Origin: Leptospira licerasiae serovar Varillal str. VAR 010
Lineage (GTDB): Bacteria; Spirochaetota; Leptospiria; Leptospirales; Leptospiraceae
NCBI RefSeq assembly: GCF_000244755.1
Contig: NZ_AHOO02000005.1
Span: 682,001-746,000 of the forward strand
Length of the DNA stretch: 64,000 nt
Reading direction: 5' to 3'
This document shows, piece after piece, positions 26,682 through 35,992 of this stretch. Numbering within the stretch: position 1 is the first letter of the stretch; each line of letters opens with the position of its first letter. The translations under genes and the position numbers were made by a program. The notes below the pieces were generated by a model. That model was not told the origin of the DNA. It saw nothing but the letters and a program-made list of their open reading frames with translations, and ran no database searches.

Positions 26682-27770
26682 TTATTCGGTTAGATTTCTT
26701 TCTCCACTTTTGTCGACGGAACTTGGGATACCTTTTGTGTCCCAAAGTTCCAATTCTAAGTTTAAGGGAAGATGTGCCGGTGCATAGATTTGAAATTCTC
26801 CTTCTCCTTTTCTAGTTTGGAAACAGATTTGCTCCGTTCGTTCAACTCTCTCAGGTTCAGCAGCTCTTTGAGGATTCCAGTTCGTTATCTTAGAAGGAAG
26901 GGAACTTCTTCTTTTTAAATTTAAGATCACACATTGGTTGTCAGAATCTGAGTTTTCAAAAGCGAATTTTACTTTGTAAAAATTTTCTTCCGAATCGTTT
27001 TGATTTTTTTCGATCCCTACAATTCTGATCTTTGGTTTACGTCTTTCAGGTTCCACTTCCGTTTTTTTAGGAAGAGGTTCTCGTTTTAAAAGATCTTCCA
27101 TCGCGAGAAAAAAGTCGCTGTCTTCTTCTACATTATAATATTTTCCGTTTCCCGTTTTGGCCAAAGACTGCATGATCCTTTTTTCTTCCGGTTTCAAACC
27201 TAAACCAAAGATATGCAGTTTAAAATTAATACCTTTTTGTTGAAGTACCTGAAGTTCTTTTTCCGGATTTCCATAACAGCTTTCGATTCCGTCAGTTACT
27301 AGTATAAGGTCAGTCGGAGATTTCCGTCGGATAATATATTCTCCTGCGATCCGAATGGATTCAGCGAGCGGAGTTGCACCCGAAGGAGTGAGTCCGAAAA
27401 GTTTGTTTTGGAATCCGAGGCGATTTCCTTTTTCTAAGGGTTGGTAAAGTCTGGAAGATTGGCAACCTGGGAGACGATTTCCGTAAGCGATAAAACCTAC
27501 GTCAGTTTCTTCGGAAAGTTTATCCACATAGTGACGAACATACTTCTTGGCCAGATGTACTTTTTGGTAAATCCCAAGATATTCGTTCATTGAACCGCTC
27601 GCATCTAAGATAAATAGTTTGGCGCTTTCCGGTTGTGCTGGTACTGCAAGCCCAGCAGATGTATCTGAAACAATAAAAGAAGGAGCAAGAAGCAAAGATA
27701 AAAGAAGAATACACTTTAGCTTTCTATAATAAAGAATAGATTGTGATCTGAACGTTCGGAAAGAGAGCAT
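26682..27770 (-). CDS. von Willebrand factor A domain protein, exported
   Basis: A 362-residue protein with a signal peptide or anchor (about 17-40) and one VWA domain (about 48-220). The metal-ion-dependent adhesion site is complete: DASGSM near 55, a Thr in TPSGATPLAES and Asp in VTDGIESC. The C-terminal third (about 240-350) is beta-rich and unrecognised. VWA proteins of this type bind protein ligands or assemble surface complexes. It is convergent with the DUF4139 pair (4-bp gap) and lies 92 bp downstream of cobC on the same strand. Cotranscription with the cob genes is possible but not shown. Confidence 0.78.
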   Translation of the reverse strand: MLSFRTFRSQSILYYRKLKCILLLSLLLAPSFIVSDTSAGLAVPAQPESAKLFILDASGSMNEYLGIYQKVHLAKKYVRHYVDKLSEETDVGFIAYGNRLPGCQSSRLYQPLEKGNRLGFQNKLFGLTPSGATPLAESIRIAGEYIIRRKSPTDLILVTDGIESCYGNPEKELQVLQQKGINFKLHIFGLGLKPEEKRIMQSLAKTGNGKYYNVEEDSDFFLAMEDLLKREPLPKKTEVEPERRKPKIRIVGIEKNQNDSEENFYKVKFAFENSDSDNQCVILNLKRRSSLPSKITNWNPQRAAEPERVERTEQICFQTRKGEGEFQIYAPAHLPLNLELELWDTKGIPSSVDKSGERNLTE

Positions 27771-27862
27771 GAGGGATTCAAATACTATATTCCTTATCGG
27801 ATAAAACTAAAAACACCTTAGTGATCTGATCTTTCTGTTTATGTCGTATTTGTTAGGTAAAT

Positions 27863-28504
27863 TTACTTCTTATTCCAATATACGAACTGGGGATAAGATT
27901 GTATTTCTCCGAAACGGACCTTGAAACAGGAAACGGATCCATATTCCAGAACCAATCGAAACGAATTCTCTAAAGGAAAACCCAGTACGATAGAGGACAA
28001 ACATCGGATCGGTCCTCCATGGCTTACCCAGATCGTTTTGTATTCCGAGGTTTCTCCGTCTTCTTTCTTTAGATTTTCCCAAACTCTTGCTTCTTGCAGA
28101 CTTTCTTCCCATGATTTTAAGAGCCTGGTTTTCAATTCGGAATAGGTTTCTCCGCCTGGCGGTCTTCTATTCACATAATCTTCCATCCAATAGTCCGTTT
28201 CCGATCTAGGTAGGTCTTCCCACAAACGCCCTTCCCAATCTCCGAAATCCAATTCTTGGATGTTCGAGTCCACCTTCCAAGCGGGAGTAATCGATTTCGA
28301 TTCTAGATGTTTGCTGATATTTTCTGCGAGGCTATAACATCTGAATAAAGGACTTGTACGAATAGAATGTATATTTTCGGGAAGAAGTTTCAGAACATTC
28401 TCTGCTTCTTTTTCAAAACTAGAAGGGAGTCCTAGATCCGATTTACCGTAACATGTCCCAGGCTCCACTTCGGGAGTCGTATGTCTGACTAAAAAGATTT
28501 CCAT
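27863..28504 (-). CDS. cobC: Alpha-ribazole phosphatase (histidine phosphatase family)
   Basis: A 213-residue phosphatase that removes the phosphate from alpha-ribazole-5'-phosphate or adenosylcobalamin-5'-phosphate in the last steps of B12 synthesis. Catalytic residues are visible: LVRHTTPE at the start, FGDWEGRLW in the middle and WVSHGGPIR near the C-terminus. The start is placed at ATG 28504, which puts the RHT motif at residues 6-8 as usual; an upstream in-frame codon at 28588 would lie deep inside cobS. It overlaps the end of cobS by 16 nt. The context with cobS and cobT decides the specific name. Confidence 0.87.
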   Translation of the reverse strand: MEIFLVRHTTPEVEPGTCYGKSDLGLPSSFEKEAENVLKLLPENIHSIRTSPLFRCYSLAENISKHLESKSITPAWKVDSNIQELDFGDWEGRLWEDLPRSETDYWMEDYVNRRPPGGETYSELKTRLLKSWEESLQEARVWENLKKEDGETSEYKTIWVSHGGPIRCLSSIVLGFPLENSFRLVLEYGSVSCFKVRFGEIQSYPQFVYWNKK

Positions 28505-29301
28505 GCGGCAACAATCCCGATCAGATACAATAATTCGGTGACTTGTTGGACTGCGCCCAAACAATCTCCAGTATACCCACCTAACCATTTTTTATAAAAA
28601 CTTCTGAGATATAAATAACCAAAAGTCTGCAAAAGGAAAGGGTACAACAAAAATCCGAAAACTCGATCCGAAGGAAGATATTCGTTGTGCAAAAATGCAA
28701 ACCAAGGAGCTAATCCCCAGATCCCTGCGATAATTACATTAGAAGTTTTTAAAGTTTGAATGATCGGTTTAGCTTTGGAGAGTTGGTCTTCTCTTACGTA
28801 GGAAAGTGTTTTTGCCGTAAGCAGCGCCCAAAATCTACTAGAAGAATGAGAGGAAACTATCGTAATGAACAAGACTTCGATGGAAAATTCTTCCAAAGAT
28901 TTATAACATACGAATTTAAGAAGAAGGACTAACATGATCCCGATGGTCCCGAAGGCACCAATCCTACTGTCCTTCATGATCTCCAGGATCTTTTCCTTGG
29001 TCCAACCTCCGCCGAATCCGTCGCATACATCCGTAAATCCGTCTTCGTGAAAAGCTCCGGTCATCAAGACCGAAACGGCCATTGCCAAAACGATACTGAT
29101 CTCCCAGGTCAATGAAAGATCGGAAACCCATAGAACGAACCATGTTGCAATTCCAACAATCCATCCTACTAAAGGAAAATATCTGGAAGAAGAATTGAGA
29201 TATTCGTCGGAATGTTCGACCCAAGATGGAACGATGATACGAGTATTATAACGTACGGAGGAAAGAAAAATAATCAGTTCTTTGCGGATAAATCCAAACA
29301 T
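28489..29301 (-). CDS. cobS: Adenosylcobinamide-GDP ribazoletransferase
   Basis: An integral membrane enzyme of 270 residues that joins adenosylcobinamide-GDP and alpha-ribazole to give adenosylcobalamin. The signature HEDGFTDVCDGFGGGWTKEK (about 86-105) followed by IMKDSRIGAFGT is diagnostic of CobS/CobV. Six to seven membrane helices are seen. It lies between cobT and cobC in the order cobT-cobS-cobC, a compact nucleotide-loop assembly module. The cobinamide kinase CobU is not in the window. Confidence 0.93.
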   Translation of the reverse strand: MFGFIRKELIIFLSSVRYNTRIIVPSWVEHSDEYLNSSSRYFPLVGWIVGIATWFVLWVSDLSLTWEISIVLAMAVSVLMTGAFHEDGFTDVCDGFGGGWTKEKILEIMKDSRIGAFGTIGIMLVLLLKFVCYKSLEEFSIEVLFITIVSSHSSSRFWALLTAKTLSYVREDQLSKAKPIIQTLKTSNVIIAGIWGLAPWFAFLHNEYLPSDRVFGFLLYPFLLQTFGYLYLRSFYKKWLGGYTGDCLGAVQQVTELLYLIGIVAAWKSF

Positions 29302-29356
29302 GCAAAGACGAACTTATTCATTCCTCCGATTCGGGCAGCGAGAATTTGATCCTCAC

Positions 29357-30400
29357 TTAGTCTTTTTTTTCGGAAACTCCGGCAGATTCGAAGCTGGCCA
29401 TTTCTCTCAAGAATGCTAATGCGGATTCTAAGATGGGGTATGCCAATGCGCATCCGGTCCCTTCTCCCAAACGAAGCCCTAAGTCCAAGATTGGATCCGC
29501 ATCGAAAAACTCTAGGATCAGCCTATGACCCTGCTCGGAAGATCTATGAGCGAATACCGCATTACGAACGATTTTTGGTTCTATTCTGGAAGCGGTCAAG
29601 AATGCGGAACTTGCGATAAAACCGTCCACTAAGAGTAAACGATTTTCTTTATAAGAAGAAAGCATTGCTCCGCAGATCATTGCGATCTCGAAACCTCCGA
29701 ACTTAGAAAGAACTTCGATCGGATCTTTGGGGTTGGCATGGTGTTTTGCCCTGCAGTCCGCTAATATCTTTTTCTTACGTTCCAAGGATTCGTCGTCTAT
29801 ACCTGTTCCTCTTCCGGTAAGATCTTCTGCAGAACGATCTAAAAATACGGAGGCGAGTAGGGCAGCGCTGGAAGTATTTCCGATCCCCATTTCTCCGAAG
29901 CCGATCACATTACAATCTTTTGGTACTTTGGTAGTTGCGATCTCTCCACCGATACGGATTGCTTCTTCACATTCTTCCCTTGTCATTGCCGGTTCGTTCA
30001 GAATGTTCCTTGTTCCGGCTGCGATCTTTGCAGGAATAAAATCAGGATGAGATTGTTGAAAGTTTCCGGAAACTCCTGCATCTACGACTAGCAATTTGAT
30101 GCCGTGTTGTTTGCAGAATACATTGATCGCCGCTCCTCCATTCAAAAAGTTTAATACCATTTGGTAAGTCACTTCTTTCGGAAACGCTGAAACTCCGGAG
30201 TCTGCCAGTCCATGGTCTCCGGCAAATACAAGCAAATGAGGATTGGATAATATTGGATCTACTGTGTTCTGGATCGTGCCGATCCGGTAGGCAAGATCCT
30301 CTAATTTTCCCAAGGCACCTAATGGTTTCGTCTTGGTATCTATTTTATTGCGTAAACATTTATCTAAGTTCAATTGGTGTACATCTTTTGGGCGGATCAT
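29357..30400 (-). CDS. cobT: Nicotinate-nucleotide-dimethylbenzimidazole phosphoribosyltransferase
   Basis: A 347-residue enzyme that activates the lower ligand base of cobalamin to alpha-ribazole phosphate. Characteristic segments are [15 protein letters not shown] near the N-terminus, [30 protein letters not shown] and [18 protein letters not shown]. The C-terminal part has [12 protein letters not shown] and HRSSEQGH, with the conserved Glu and His of the active site. The length is normal. It is separated from the upstream lipoprotein gene by 76 bp that contain a possible weak terminator, so it may be only partly under riboswitch control. Confidence 0.95.
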   Translation of the reverse strand: MIRPKDVHQLNLDKCLRNKIDTKTKPLGALGKLEDLAYRIGTIQNTVDPILSNPHLLVFAGDHGLADSGVSAFPKEVTYQMVLNFLNGGAAINVFCKQHGIKLLVVDAGVSGNFQQSHPDFIPAKIAAGTRNILNEPAMTREECEEAIRIGGEIATTKVPKDCNVIGFGEMGIGNTSSAALLASVFLDRSAEDLTGRGTGIDDESLERKKKILADCRAKHHANPKDPIEVLSKFGGFEIAMICGAMLSSYKENRLLLVDGFIASSAFLTASRIEPKIVRNAVFAHRSSEQGHRLILEFFDADPILDLGLRLGEGTGCALAYPILESALAFLREMASFESAGVSEKKD

Positions 30401-30426
30401 ATTGTTTTCACTTGTAAAAATTTTAA

Positions 30427-30462
30427 ATTATTAAACCGAAAAAAGATCGGAAGATCCTTATT
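30427..30462 (-). terminator. Possible weak terminator between lipoprotein gene and cobT
   Basis: On the minus strand AAGGATC pairs with GATCTTT around a TTCC loop, with one wobble pair, and runs into TTTTTTCGG. The stem is short, so readthrough into cobT is expected. Confidence 0.35.
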
Positions 30463-30476
30463 CGGCTGGCTTTAGG

Positions 30477-31334
30477 TTAAGGAGTAACAGATTTTGCGAT
30501 AACTCCGTCAATATCGGGATTTGCATGAGCTGAATCGATAGGCAGAGAGGTTAAAATCGTTTTAGCAGCCGATATTTTGATATAAGTGAATCCATTCGTT
30601 TGGATTTCGCTTTTTAAAGTTCCATCGCAACCGGAACCTGAATTTCCAAAATTAGAATCGGCTAAATCGAAACCGTCTCCTCCCCCTCTACCGTTAACGA
30701 TATCCGTATCAAATACTTCCGAAACGGTCATAGGATTTGTATCCTGATTATAAGCGAAAGGGGTGATGCCTGCGAATCTAGCCCAGTAAATCGGATTTCC
30801 TACGAATGTGTTCGGATCGGAATTTGTATATTCAGGGTCCCAACCGCACCAATTGGTCAGATCGTTACCTACTTCTACTATTAGAGGTTCCATAAAAACG
30901 TTGTCGAAGGAATTAGTACCGTTTTGAACTCCCACAAAGAAAGGGTTTTCATAAACTATAAAGTCAATACCGCTTGTAGGAAGTACCTTTACACCAGCCC
31001 ATCGAAGTATGATCGCTGATCCACTTCCGGAATCTTCCAAACTATAAACGTCTAAAGAACCGTTAAATTTACCCTGACCTCGAATTCCATCTACCAGACA
31101 ATTCGAATCTTTGAATCCGATCCCGTTGCTAGTTGGTGCCGAAACGATTTCATCCGCTACAAAAATTCCTCTGCCTGTTTCAGGATTTCTCAAATCGCAG
31201 GAGCTTAAGAGAGCAGATCCTCCTAATCCTAAGGCGAGGAGAGACTCTGCGGAGGATGAACTCTTGGAATCCTCACAATTGACGAGTCCAAAAAAGAAAC
31301 AGGTCAATATTACGGAAATTTGAAATATTTTCAT
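30477..31334 (-). CDS. Lipoprotein downstream of cobalamin riboswitch, candidate corrinoid-linked surface protein
   Basis: A 285-residue lipoprotein with a signal peptide ending in GLVNC (Cys20). The mature protein is beta-rich and contains IDFIVYENPFFVG followed by MEPLIVEVGNDLTNW. In my recollection this resembles surface proteins that sit next to BtuB receptors in other phyla; I cannot confirm this here. Glycine- and aspartate-rich loops (GRGGGDGFDLAD) suggest metal or ligand sites. It is second after the cobalamin riboswitch and directly before cobT. The inferred role is corrinoid capture at the cell surface. No enzymatic motif is seen. Confidence 0.65.
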   Translation of the reverse strand: MKIFQISVILTCFFFGLVNCEDSKSSSSAESLLALGLGGSALLSSCDLRNPETGRGIFVADEIVSAPTSNGIGFKDSNCLVDGIRGQGKFNGSLDVYSLEDSGSGSAIILRWAGVKVLPTSGIDFIVYENPFFVGVQNGTNSFDNVFMEPLIVEVGNDLTNWCGWDPEYTNSDPNTFVGNPIYWARFAGITPFAYNQDTNPMTVSEVFDTDIVNGRGGGDGFDLADSNFGNSGSGCDGTLKSEIQTNGFTYIKISAAKTILTSLPIDSAHANPDIDGVIAKSVTP

Positions 31335-31371
31335 ATGAATATCTTGTTCTACCTGTTTCTCTCGTTCGATT

Positions 31372-31953
31372 TTAGTTCAGTTCAAGCCTGCTCCAAGGAG
31401 CCGGATCGAAACCGCTATTTAAACCGCAACCTGCATTAATATTGCTTGGGTCGGAATAATAATCCAAATCATCGTCCTTCGCAGACGCTAAAGTTGTTTG
31501 AGTGGATACGTCGGAAAGGTCCGGACAAACATAAGTTTTACCGTCTTTAACAGTCCATCTGTACCAACCGTAATTTCCTTGAGAAAAAGAAGAATCGGAT
31601 CGGAAGCGAACATAAATGACTTTTTTAGTCGTATCGATTTCTTGGATCTCTCCATATAGGTAACTGTTTCCATATGTTTCGTCGAACATGGTTTGTGCGA
31701 CTAAAGAAAGAGAAATATTGTATGTCCCTACAATTTCATTTCCTGGAGCGGTATAGGTCCCTCCAGCATAATCAGAAGTTCCATTGTAGTAATTATAATT
31801 ACCCGCAATCGGATTTAATCCAGCTAATGCCACCAACGCAAGTGTGCTCGGATCGTCTGATTTTTTTGACTCTCCTAATTCGAAACAGTTAGCGAATACG
31901 AATAGTGAAGTGAGGGTTAACAGCGAAGCTGCTTGTTTTCTGAATTTTCTCAT
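31372..31953 (-). CDS. Lipoprotein, first gene after cobalamin riboswitch
   Basis: A 193-residue lipoprotein, with signal peptide and lipobox FANC (Cys23). After a short Ser/Lys-rich linker the protein is rich in Tyr, Gly, Asn and Asp (NYNYYNGTSDYAGGTY), with beta-strand patterns and few charged helices. Two Cys near the C-terminus (YVCPDL and INAGCG) could form a disulfide. I do not recognise a family. GGAG precedes the ATG. As the first gene behind the riboswitch and 37 bp before the second lipoprotein gene, it should be repressed by cobalamin. Confidence 0.65.
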   Translation of the reverse strand: MRKFRKQAASLLTLTSLFVFANCFELGESKKSDDPSTLALVALAGLNPIAGNYNYYNGTSDYAGGTYTAPGNEIVGTYNISLSLVAQTMFDETYGNSYLYGEIQEIDTTKKVIYVRFRSDSSFSQGNYGWYRWTVKDGKTYVCPDLSDVSTQTTLASAKDDDLDYYSDPSNINAGCGLNSGFDPAPWSRLELN

Positions 31954-32079
31954 TTTTCTCTCCTGGTTCTGCCGGATATCGCGGAAAAAGAAAATATAAG
32001 CAAAATAACGTTAGTCGACCATTGATCTTATAAAGATCTGAACGATTTTGTATTTGCGGTGGTTTCTTTTTTCCGTTCG

Positions 32080-32108
32080 AGAGCCCCGACATTTTAACTT
32101 TCGGGGCC
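32080..32108 (-). promoter_or_regulatory. GC-rich hairpin downstream of the riboswitch aptamer
   Basis: GAGCCCCGA and TCGGGGCCCC flank an A/T-rich loop, giving a stem of at least seven G-C-rich pairs. There is no U-tract on the minus strand, so it is more likely part of the expression platform or an RNA stabiliser than a classical terminator. Confidence 0.45.
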
Positions 32109-32134
32109 CCATCGCAGAAAGCGCTGATGCGCTA

Positions 32135-32335
32135 AAGAGCGAGATTTACGATACCCCCCAACCTCGAGGTCTAAGTATCGCGGGGAAGATCTGGCTTATT
32201 CCGTATAGACGGACATCACAGTTGCGGGTCAGCGCGGGATTTTCACCCGACTTCCTCCCTGAAAGCGTAATTCCAGGTTTTGGTTTAGCACTTCCTCTGG
32301 CAAGGGAAAAAGTATGAAAGTAAGAAAGCTATCTA
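32135..32335 (-). ncRNA. Cobalamin (adenosylcobalamin) riboswitch
   Basis: Reading the minus strand, the conserved core is present in order: AGGGAGGAAGTCGGGTG, then AAAATCCCGC, CTGACCCGCAACTGTGA, and a B12-box-like AAGCCAGATCTTCCCC about 25 nt later. This fits the consensus GGTG-N-AA-TCC, C-G-CCCGCAACTGT and AGCCAGG-GACC. Flanking helices such as CGATAC with GTATCG (about 32150-32181) follow. The element ends about 180 bp before the first lipoprotein gene, with a strong GCCCCGA/TCGGGGC hairpin between them at about 32080-32107 that could take part in expression control. Boundaries are approximate. It is expected to turn off the downstream genes when cobalamin is abundant. Confidence 0.9.
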
Positions 32336-32510
32336 TTCCTTGCAATATACGAATAAATCGGCGATATTTTAGACATACGAACGATTAGGAAGGATTCGGT
32401 ACATAATTTCAGCTCGATGAGACATTCTATTCCGCAAAAAAATCGGGAAAGATCTTTCATAGACCGAAAATAAAAGAGAGAGTTCTAATAAAACTTCCAA
32501 GAGGAATCCG

Positions 32511-33851
32511 ATGAAAATTACCCGATCTACTTTTCTGAAAGCCGGAATTTTAAGTGCCGCAGCTTTATTAGGAAGTCGTAAGGGAAATTTATCCGCTCAG
32601 AATACGAACACCGGAAAAAAAGTGATCGTACTCGGCGGAGGACTTTCAGGACTTTATTCAGCATACATATTAGGAAAAACCGGAAGTAAGGTTACTCTGA
32701 TTGAAGCCACAGACAGAGTGGGTGGAAGAGTAAGATCTATACAAGATCCTTCCGGTCACATTGTCGATATAGGAGCAGAATGGGTATCTTCGGAAGATAA
32801 AACAGTTCGCAGCTTAGTTAGGGAACTCGGTTTAAAATTGCAATCTTCTCCTTTGGTCCCGGATCTGTTCTTAGGGACTTATAAAAAAGCGGGTACTTGG
32901 GAACTTTCCCCAAAGTCCCAAGAGATCCTTAATAAGCTTGTATCACAAAATTCTAAATTAGATACCTCTCAGCAGCAGGCGTTAGATCGTATTAGCTTTT
33001 ATAATTATTTAATATATCAAGGAGTCAGTCCAGAAGATCTGACCTTGCTCGGTCATAAACTTTCACTTCACTATGGAGATAGTATCCGAGTTTTATCCGC
33101 CGAAAAAGTTTTGGGCGATCTTGCACAATTTCCTCAAAGGAATAGCAGGGTAGAAGGTGGAATGGAAAGTATAGCGAAAACTTTGGTGATGAATATCGAA
33201 AATACTGAGTTTGTTTTTTCTGATCCTGTTCTTTCCGTAGATCAGGATTCGACAGGGGTTACGGTTACTACAGCTTCCGGAAGAAAGTTTACCGGTTCTA
33301 CTTGTATCTGCACTTTACCTGCGAACCAGATCTCGAACGTAAAATGGAATCCTGGATTGGATAAGGAAAAACTTCTCGCTGCATTAAGAGTTCGTTATTC
33401 TCAAATTTATAAACTGTTTTTGGTTTTAAAGGAATCTCCCTGGGAATCATCCCCATTTGCAGTTCATTCCGATGCGGCAGCTCAATTCTTGTATGATGCG
33501 GGAACCAAATCCGATGTTTCGGATAAAGTTTTAGGAGTGATCGCAAACGGAGATAGATTTTCCGTATTTGATTCTGCCAGCCAAGACCAAAAGGTGGAAT
33601 ATATTCGTCTTACTTTGGATCGCCTAGGTTTGAAAAAGGATCTACAGATCCAAAGATTCTATTTTACGGAAGCTAAAAAGGATTACGTACCGAACGGGAT
33701 CGCTGAATTCCCGCCGGGAAGTTTCGGATCGGAGATCATTCTACGAAAACCGTTCGATCGTATCTTCTTTGCGGGAGAACATACAGGAGAAATTACAGGA
33801 ACAGTAGAGGCCGCCCTGAGCTCTGCGATCAAGGCGGTAAATCTCGTTTAG
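32511..33851 (+). CDS. Flavin monoamine oxidase family protein
   Basis: A 446-residue FAD-dependent amine oxidase. The N-terminus (about 1-28) is a Tat-like or Sec signal with [18 protein letters not shown]. The dinucleotide-binding motif [18 protein letters not shown] is at about 39-56, followed by [12 protein letters not shown]. The C-terminal FAD-contacting region [21 protein letters not shown] is intact. It should oxidise a primary or secondary amine in the periplasm and release hydrogen peroxide; the substrate cannot be guessed. The ATG follows an AGAGGAA ribosome-binding site. Its stop overlaps the stop of the convergent topoisomerase gene by 4 bases. Confidence 0.82.
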   Translation: MKITRSTFLKAGILSAAALLGSRKGNLSAQNTNTGKKVIVLGGGLSGLYSAYILGKTGSKVTLIEATDRVGGRVRSIQDPSGHIVDIGAEWVSSEDKTVRSLVRELGLKLQSSPLVPDLFLGTYKKAGTWELSPKSQEILNKLVSQNSKLDTSQQQALDRISFYNYLIYQGVSPEDLTLLGHKLSLHYGDSIRVLSAEKVLGDLAQFPQRNSRVEGGMESIAKTLVMNIENTEFVFSDPVLSVDQDSTGVTVTTASGRKFTGSTCICTLPANQISNVKWNPGLDKEKLLAALRVRYSQIYKLFLVLKESPWESSPFAVHSDAAAQFLYDAGTKSDVSDKVLGVIANGDRFSVFDSASQDQKVEYIRLTLDRLGLKKDLQIQRFYFTEAKKDYVPNGIAEFPPGSFGSEIILRKPFDRIFFAGEHTGEITGTVEAALSSAIKAVNLV

Positions 33852-35992
33852 TCTTCGATTACGCTCATAGCGTATTCGGAGATTGCGTCCCTTCTTTGTT
33901 CTGCAAAGTCTTTGTGGAACCAAAGGTTCTGGATCTTAGAAGCCTCTTTTTTGTTCCCGATGGTGATCCTAGTCATACACTCATCTACTGCAAACTTCAT
34001 TGCTTCTTTTCCGGTCTCTCCGAGTCCCTTGTTCCGTTTTTTACGGACGATTTGGCCCCCGGACTTTTCCACTCGTTTGACTAGAGCGTCATAATCCTTA
34101 TCGTCGATACAGAATATCGTCTCTGTTTTTTTAGAATCTCCACCTTTAATATCCACCTCGTATAAAGGAGCGCTGGAAATATGGATGAGCCCTAAATCGA
34201 AAAGTTCAGGCCAATATTCGTAAAAGAATGAAAGCATCAAAGAACGTATTGCGTATCCGTCAAAGTCCGCATCCGTGATGATACTTACTTTTTCGTAATT
34301 CAGTTCATCTAAAGATTTTACTTTTTGATCCAGAGGAAGTCCCAAGATCGCTACTATATTCTTTAACTCTTCGTTTGCGATCGCTTTTGCAAGAGAAACA
34401 CCCTTACAGTTCATCGGCTTTCCTCTGAGGGGGAATAGACCATGAAGCTTCGGATTTCTTGCAGGACGAAGACCTGCGATTGCGGAATCCCCTTCTGCCA
34501 CGAATAAAACTCGACCAGGATCATTTGGTTTTCCAGTAGGAGGCATGAGTTTAGGTATATTCATCTTACTTGCTTTTTTGAGTCCGCGTTGTGCGTCTTC
34601 GAAAGCTTTTAGCTGAGTTCTTTTCTCCATTTGGAGCTTAACTTCTTCCAATAATCCGGTTTTTTTAATGAACTTATCTAAGTGTTTGTCCACCGCATTA
34701 CGGATGTCCTCGTTCAAGTCGTTGATCAGATAGGATTTGTCCTGGGATTTAAAACGAGGGTTCAAAAGCCTCATGTTTACGTACATGTGAAAGCAGTTTC
34801 TGACGTCGTTACGAGTACAGCTTGTTTTGAGCTTTTTCTCTAAAGAAACGATCTGACTTTTTTTACGGACTTCGTCGCATAGTCTGTTCTCTAGGTACTC
34901 GATCGCAGAACCGCCTTGAGGAGCGAAGATCGAGTTTACCCAAGTCAGGTTCTTATTCTGACCGATCACCAAATAAGCTTCCAGATGTAATTGGGATCCG
35001 GTAGCAGGTGCATTGTAATCCATTTTGTAATAAGTCAGGTCGGAATGAGAGAATATCTCATCCAAACCTTTTTTGAACTTATACTTTTCCTTCTTACCTT
35101 TGTGAACGAACTGCACTTCCAATCCCGGATTGGTCATTGCGATGTCTTGTAGATACTGTTTCATCAGATCTACGTTAAAGGAAGTATCTATATTATTAAA
35201 ATATTTTGGATTCAGTTCGAACTCGACGGAAGTTCCGTGATCTTCTTTAGAAGCTTTCTCTATCGCTTCGATCATATTCGTTTTTTTGGCGATCGGAACT
35301 AACTTTTCGATCTGATCTTTTGTAAGAAGAGGACAATCGTCGAATTTTCCGTGCTCGTCAAAGTATAAGAAAACTCTTTCAGTATCTTCTTTAGAAAGTT
35401 TATAAGAACGGATCTGTTTTTTTGCGTCTTCGTGAAGAGTGAATAGTTTTTTAAAAGTGCTTCCGTCGTTTGTAGTTTTTACTTTAAAGTAAGAAGAAAC
35501 CATTCTTACCAAAGAAATACCAACACCGTTTTGACCTGCCACATGGTCTTGTTTTACATGGTCGTCAAAGTTCTCTCCATACATCAAATGCAGATACACG
35601 CCTTCCGCATTCTTTGCCGGGATACCTCTTCCGTTGTCTGTAACAGTTACAGTCTTTTTGTCGGAAGAAAGTTGGATGATCAGTTTGGACATCTTATCCT
35701 TTTCAGGAATTGTTTTGTCCTTTTGGTTCTTGCGGTACTCGTCTACCGCATTCATACAGGCTTCGTCCAAACATTTTAGTTTGGCTGGAACATCTTCAAG
35801 TTCCTCATGTACGATCTCGTACAAATTGCCGCTATTCTTACGGAAAAAATGCTGCTCGAATGTGGAAGCGGAGTTTTGCCCCAACCACATTCCGGTTCTC
35901 ATCCTTACGTGTTCAACGTTGGAGAGTTTTTTGAAGTTCCGTTCCCCTCCGGTCGCGGGCTTCTTTTCGGTTTTGGTTTTAGCAGTGCTCAT
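33848..35992 (-). CDS. Type IIA topoisomerase, ATPase/TOPRIM subunit (GyrB/ParE-like, divergent)
   Basis: ATPase and TOPRIM subunit of a type IIA topoisomerase. Numbered from an ATG at 36004 it has 718 residues. I prefer the ATG at 35992, which overlaps the stop of the partner gene (ATGA). GHKL motifs are [12 protein letters not shown] (near 80), [12 protein letters not shown] (near 121) and [13 protein letters not shown] (near 158). A SQDK loop near 420 replaces the usual QTK. TOPRIM motifs are EGDSA (504-508) and DADFDG (578-583). The [14 protein letters not shown] segment and overall spacing look closer to T4-phage/eukaryotic topoisomerase II than to housekeeping GyrB. It is probably a second enzyme besides gyrase. 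Confidence 0.85.
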   Translation of the reverse strand: MSTAKTKTEKKPATGGERNFKKLSNVEHVRMRTGMWLGQNSASTFEQHFFRKNSGNLYEIVHEELEDVPAKLKCLDEACMNAVDEYRKNQKDKTIPEKDKMSKLIIQLSSDKKTVTVTDNGRGIPAKNAEGVYLHLMYGENFDDHVKQDHVAGQNGVGISLVRMVSSYFKVKTTNDGSTFKKLFTLHEDAKKQIRSYKLSKEDTERVFLYFDEHGKFDDCPLLTKDQIEKLVPIAKKTNMIEAIEKASKEDHGTSVEFELNPKYFNNIDTSFNVDLMKQYLQDIAMTNPGLEVQFVHKGKKEKYKFKKGLDEIFSHSDLTYYKMDYNAPATGSQLHLEAYLVIGQNKNLTWVNSIFAPQGGSAIEYLENRLCDEVRKKSQIVSLEKKLKTSCTRNDVRNCFHMYVNMRLLNPRFKSQDKSYLINDLNEDIRNAVDKHLDKFIKKTGLLEEVKLQMEKRTQLKAFEDAQRGLKKASKMNIPKLMPPTGKPNDPGRVLFVAEGDSAIAGLRPARNPKLHGLFPLRGKPMNCKGVSLAKAIANEELKNIVAILGLPLDQKVKSLDELNYEKVSIITDADFDGYAIRSLMLSFFYEYWPELFDLGLIHISSAPLYEVDIKGGDSKKTETIFCIDDKDYDALVKRVEKSGGQIVRKKRNKGLGETGKEAMKFAVDECMTRITIGNKKEASKIQNLWFHKDFAEQRRDAISEYAMSVIED

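Noticed and set aside
32048..32317. An 89-codon plus-strand open frame over the riboswitch
   Set aside because: It runs antisense through the conserved cobalamin aptamer and has no coding features.
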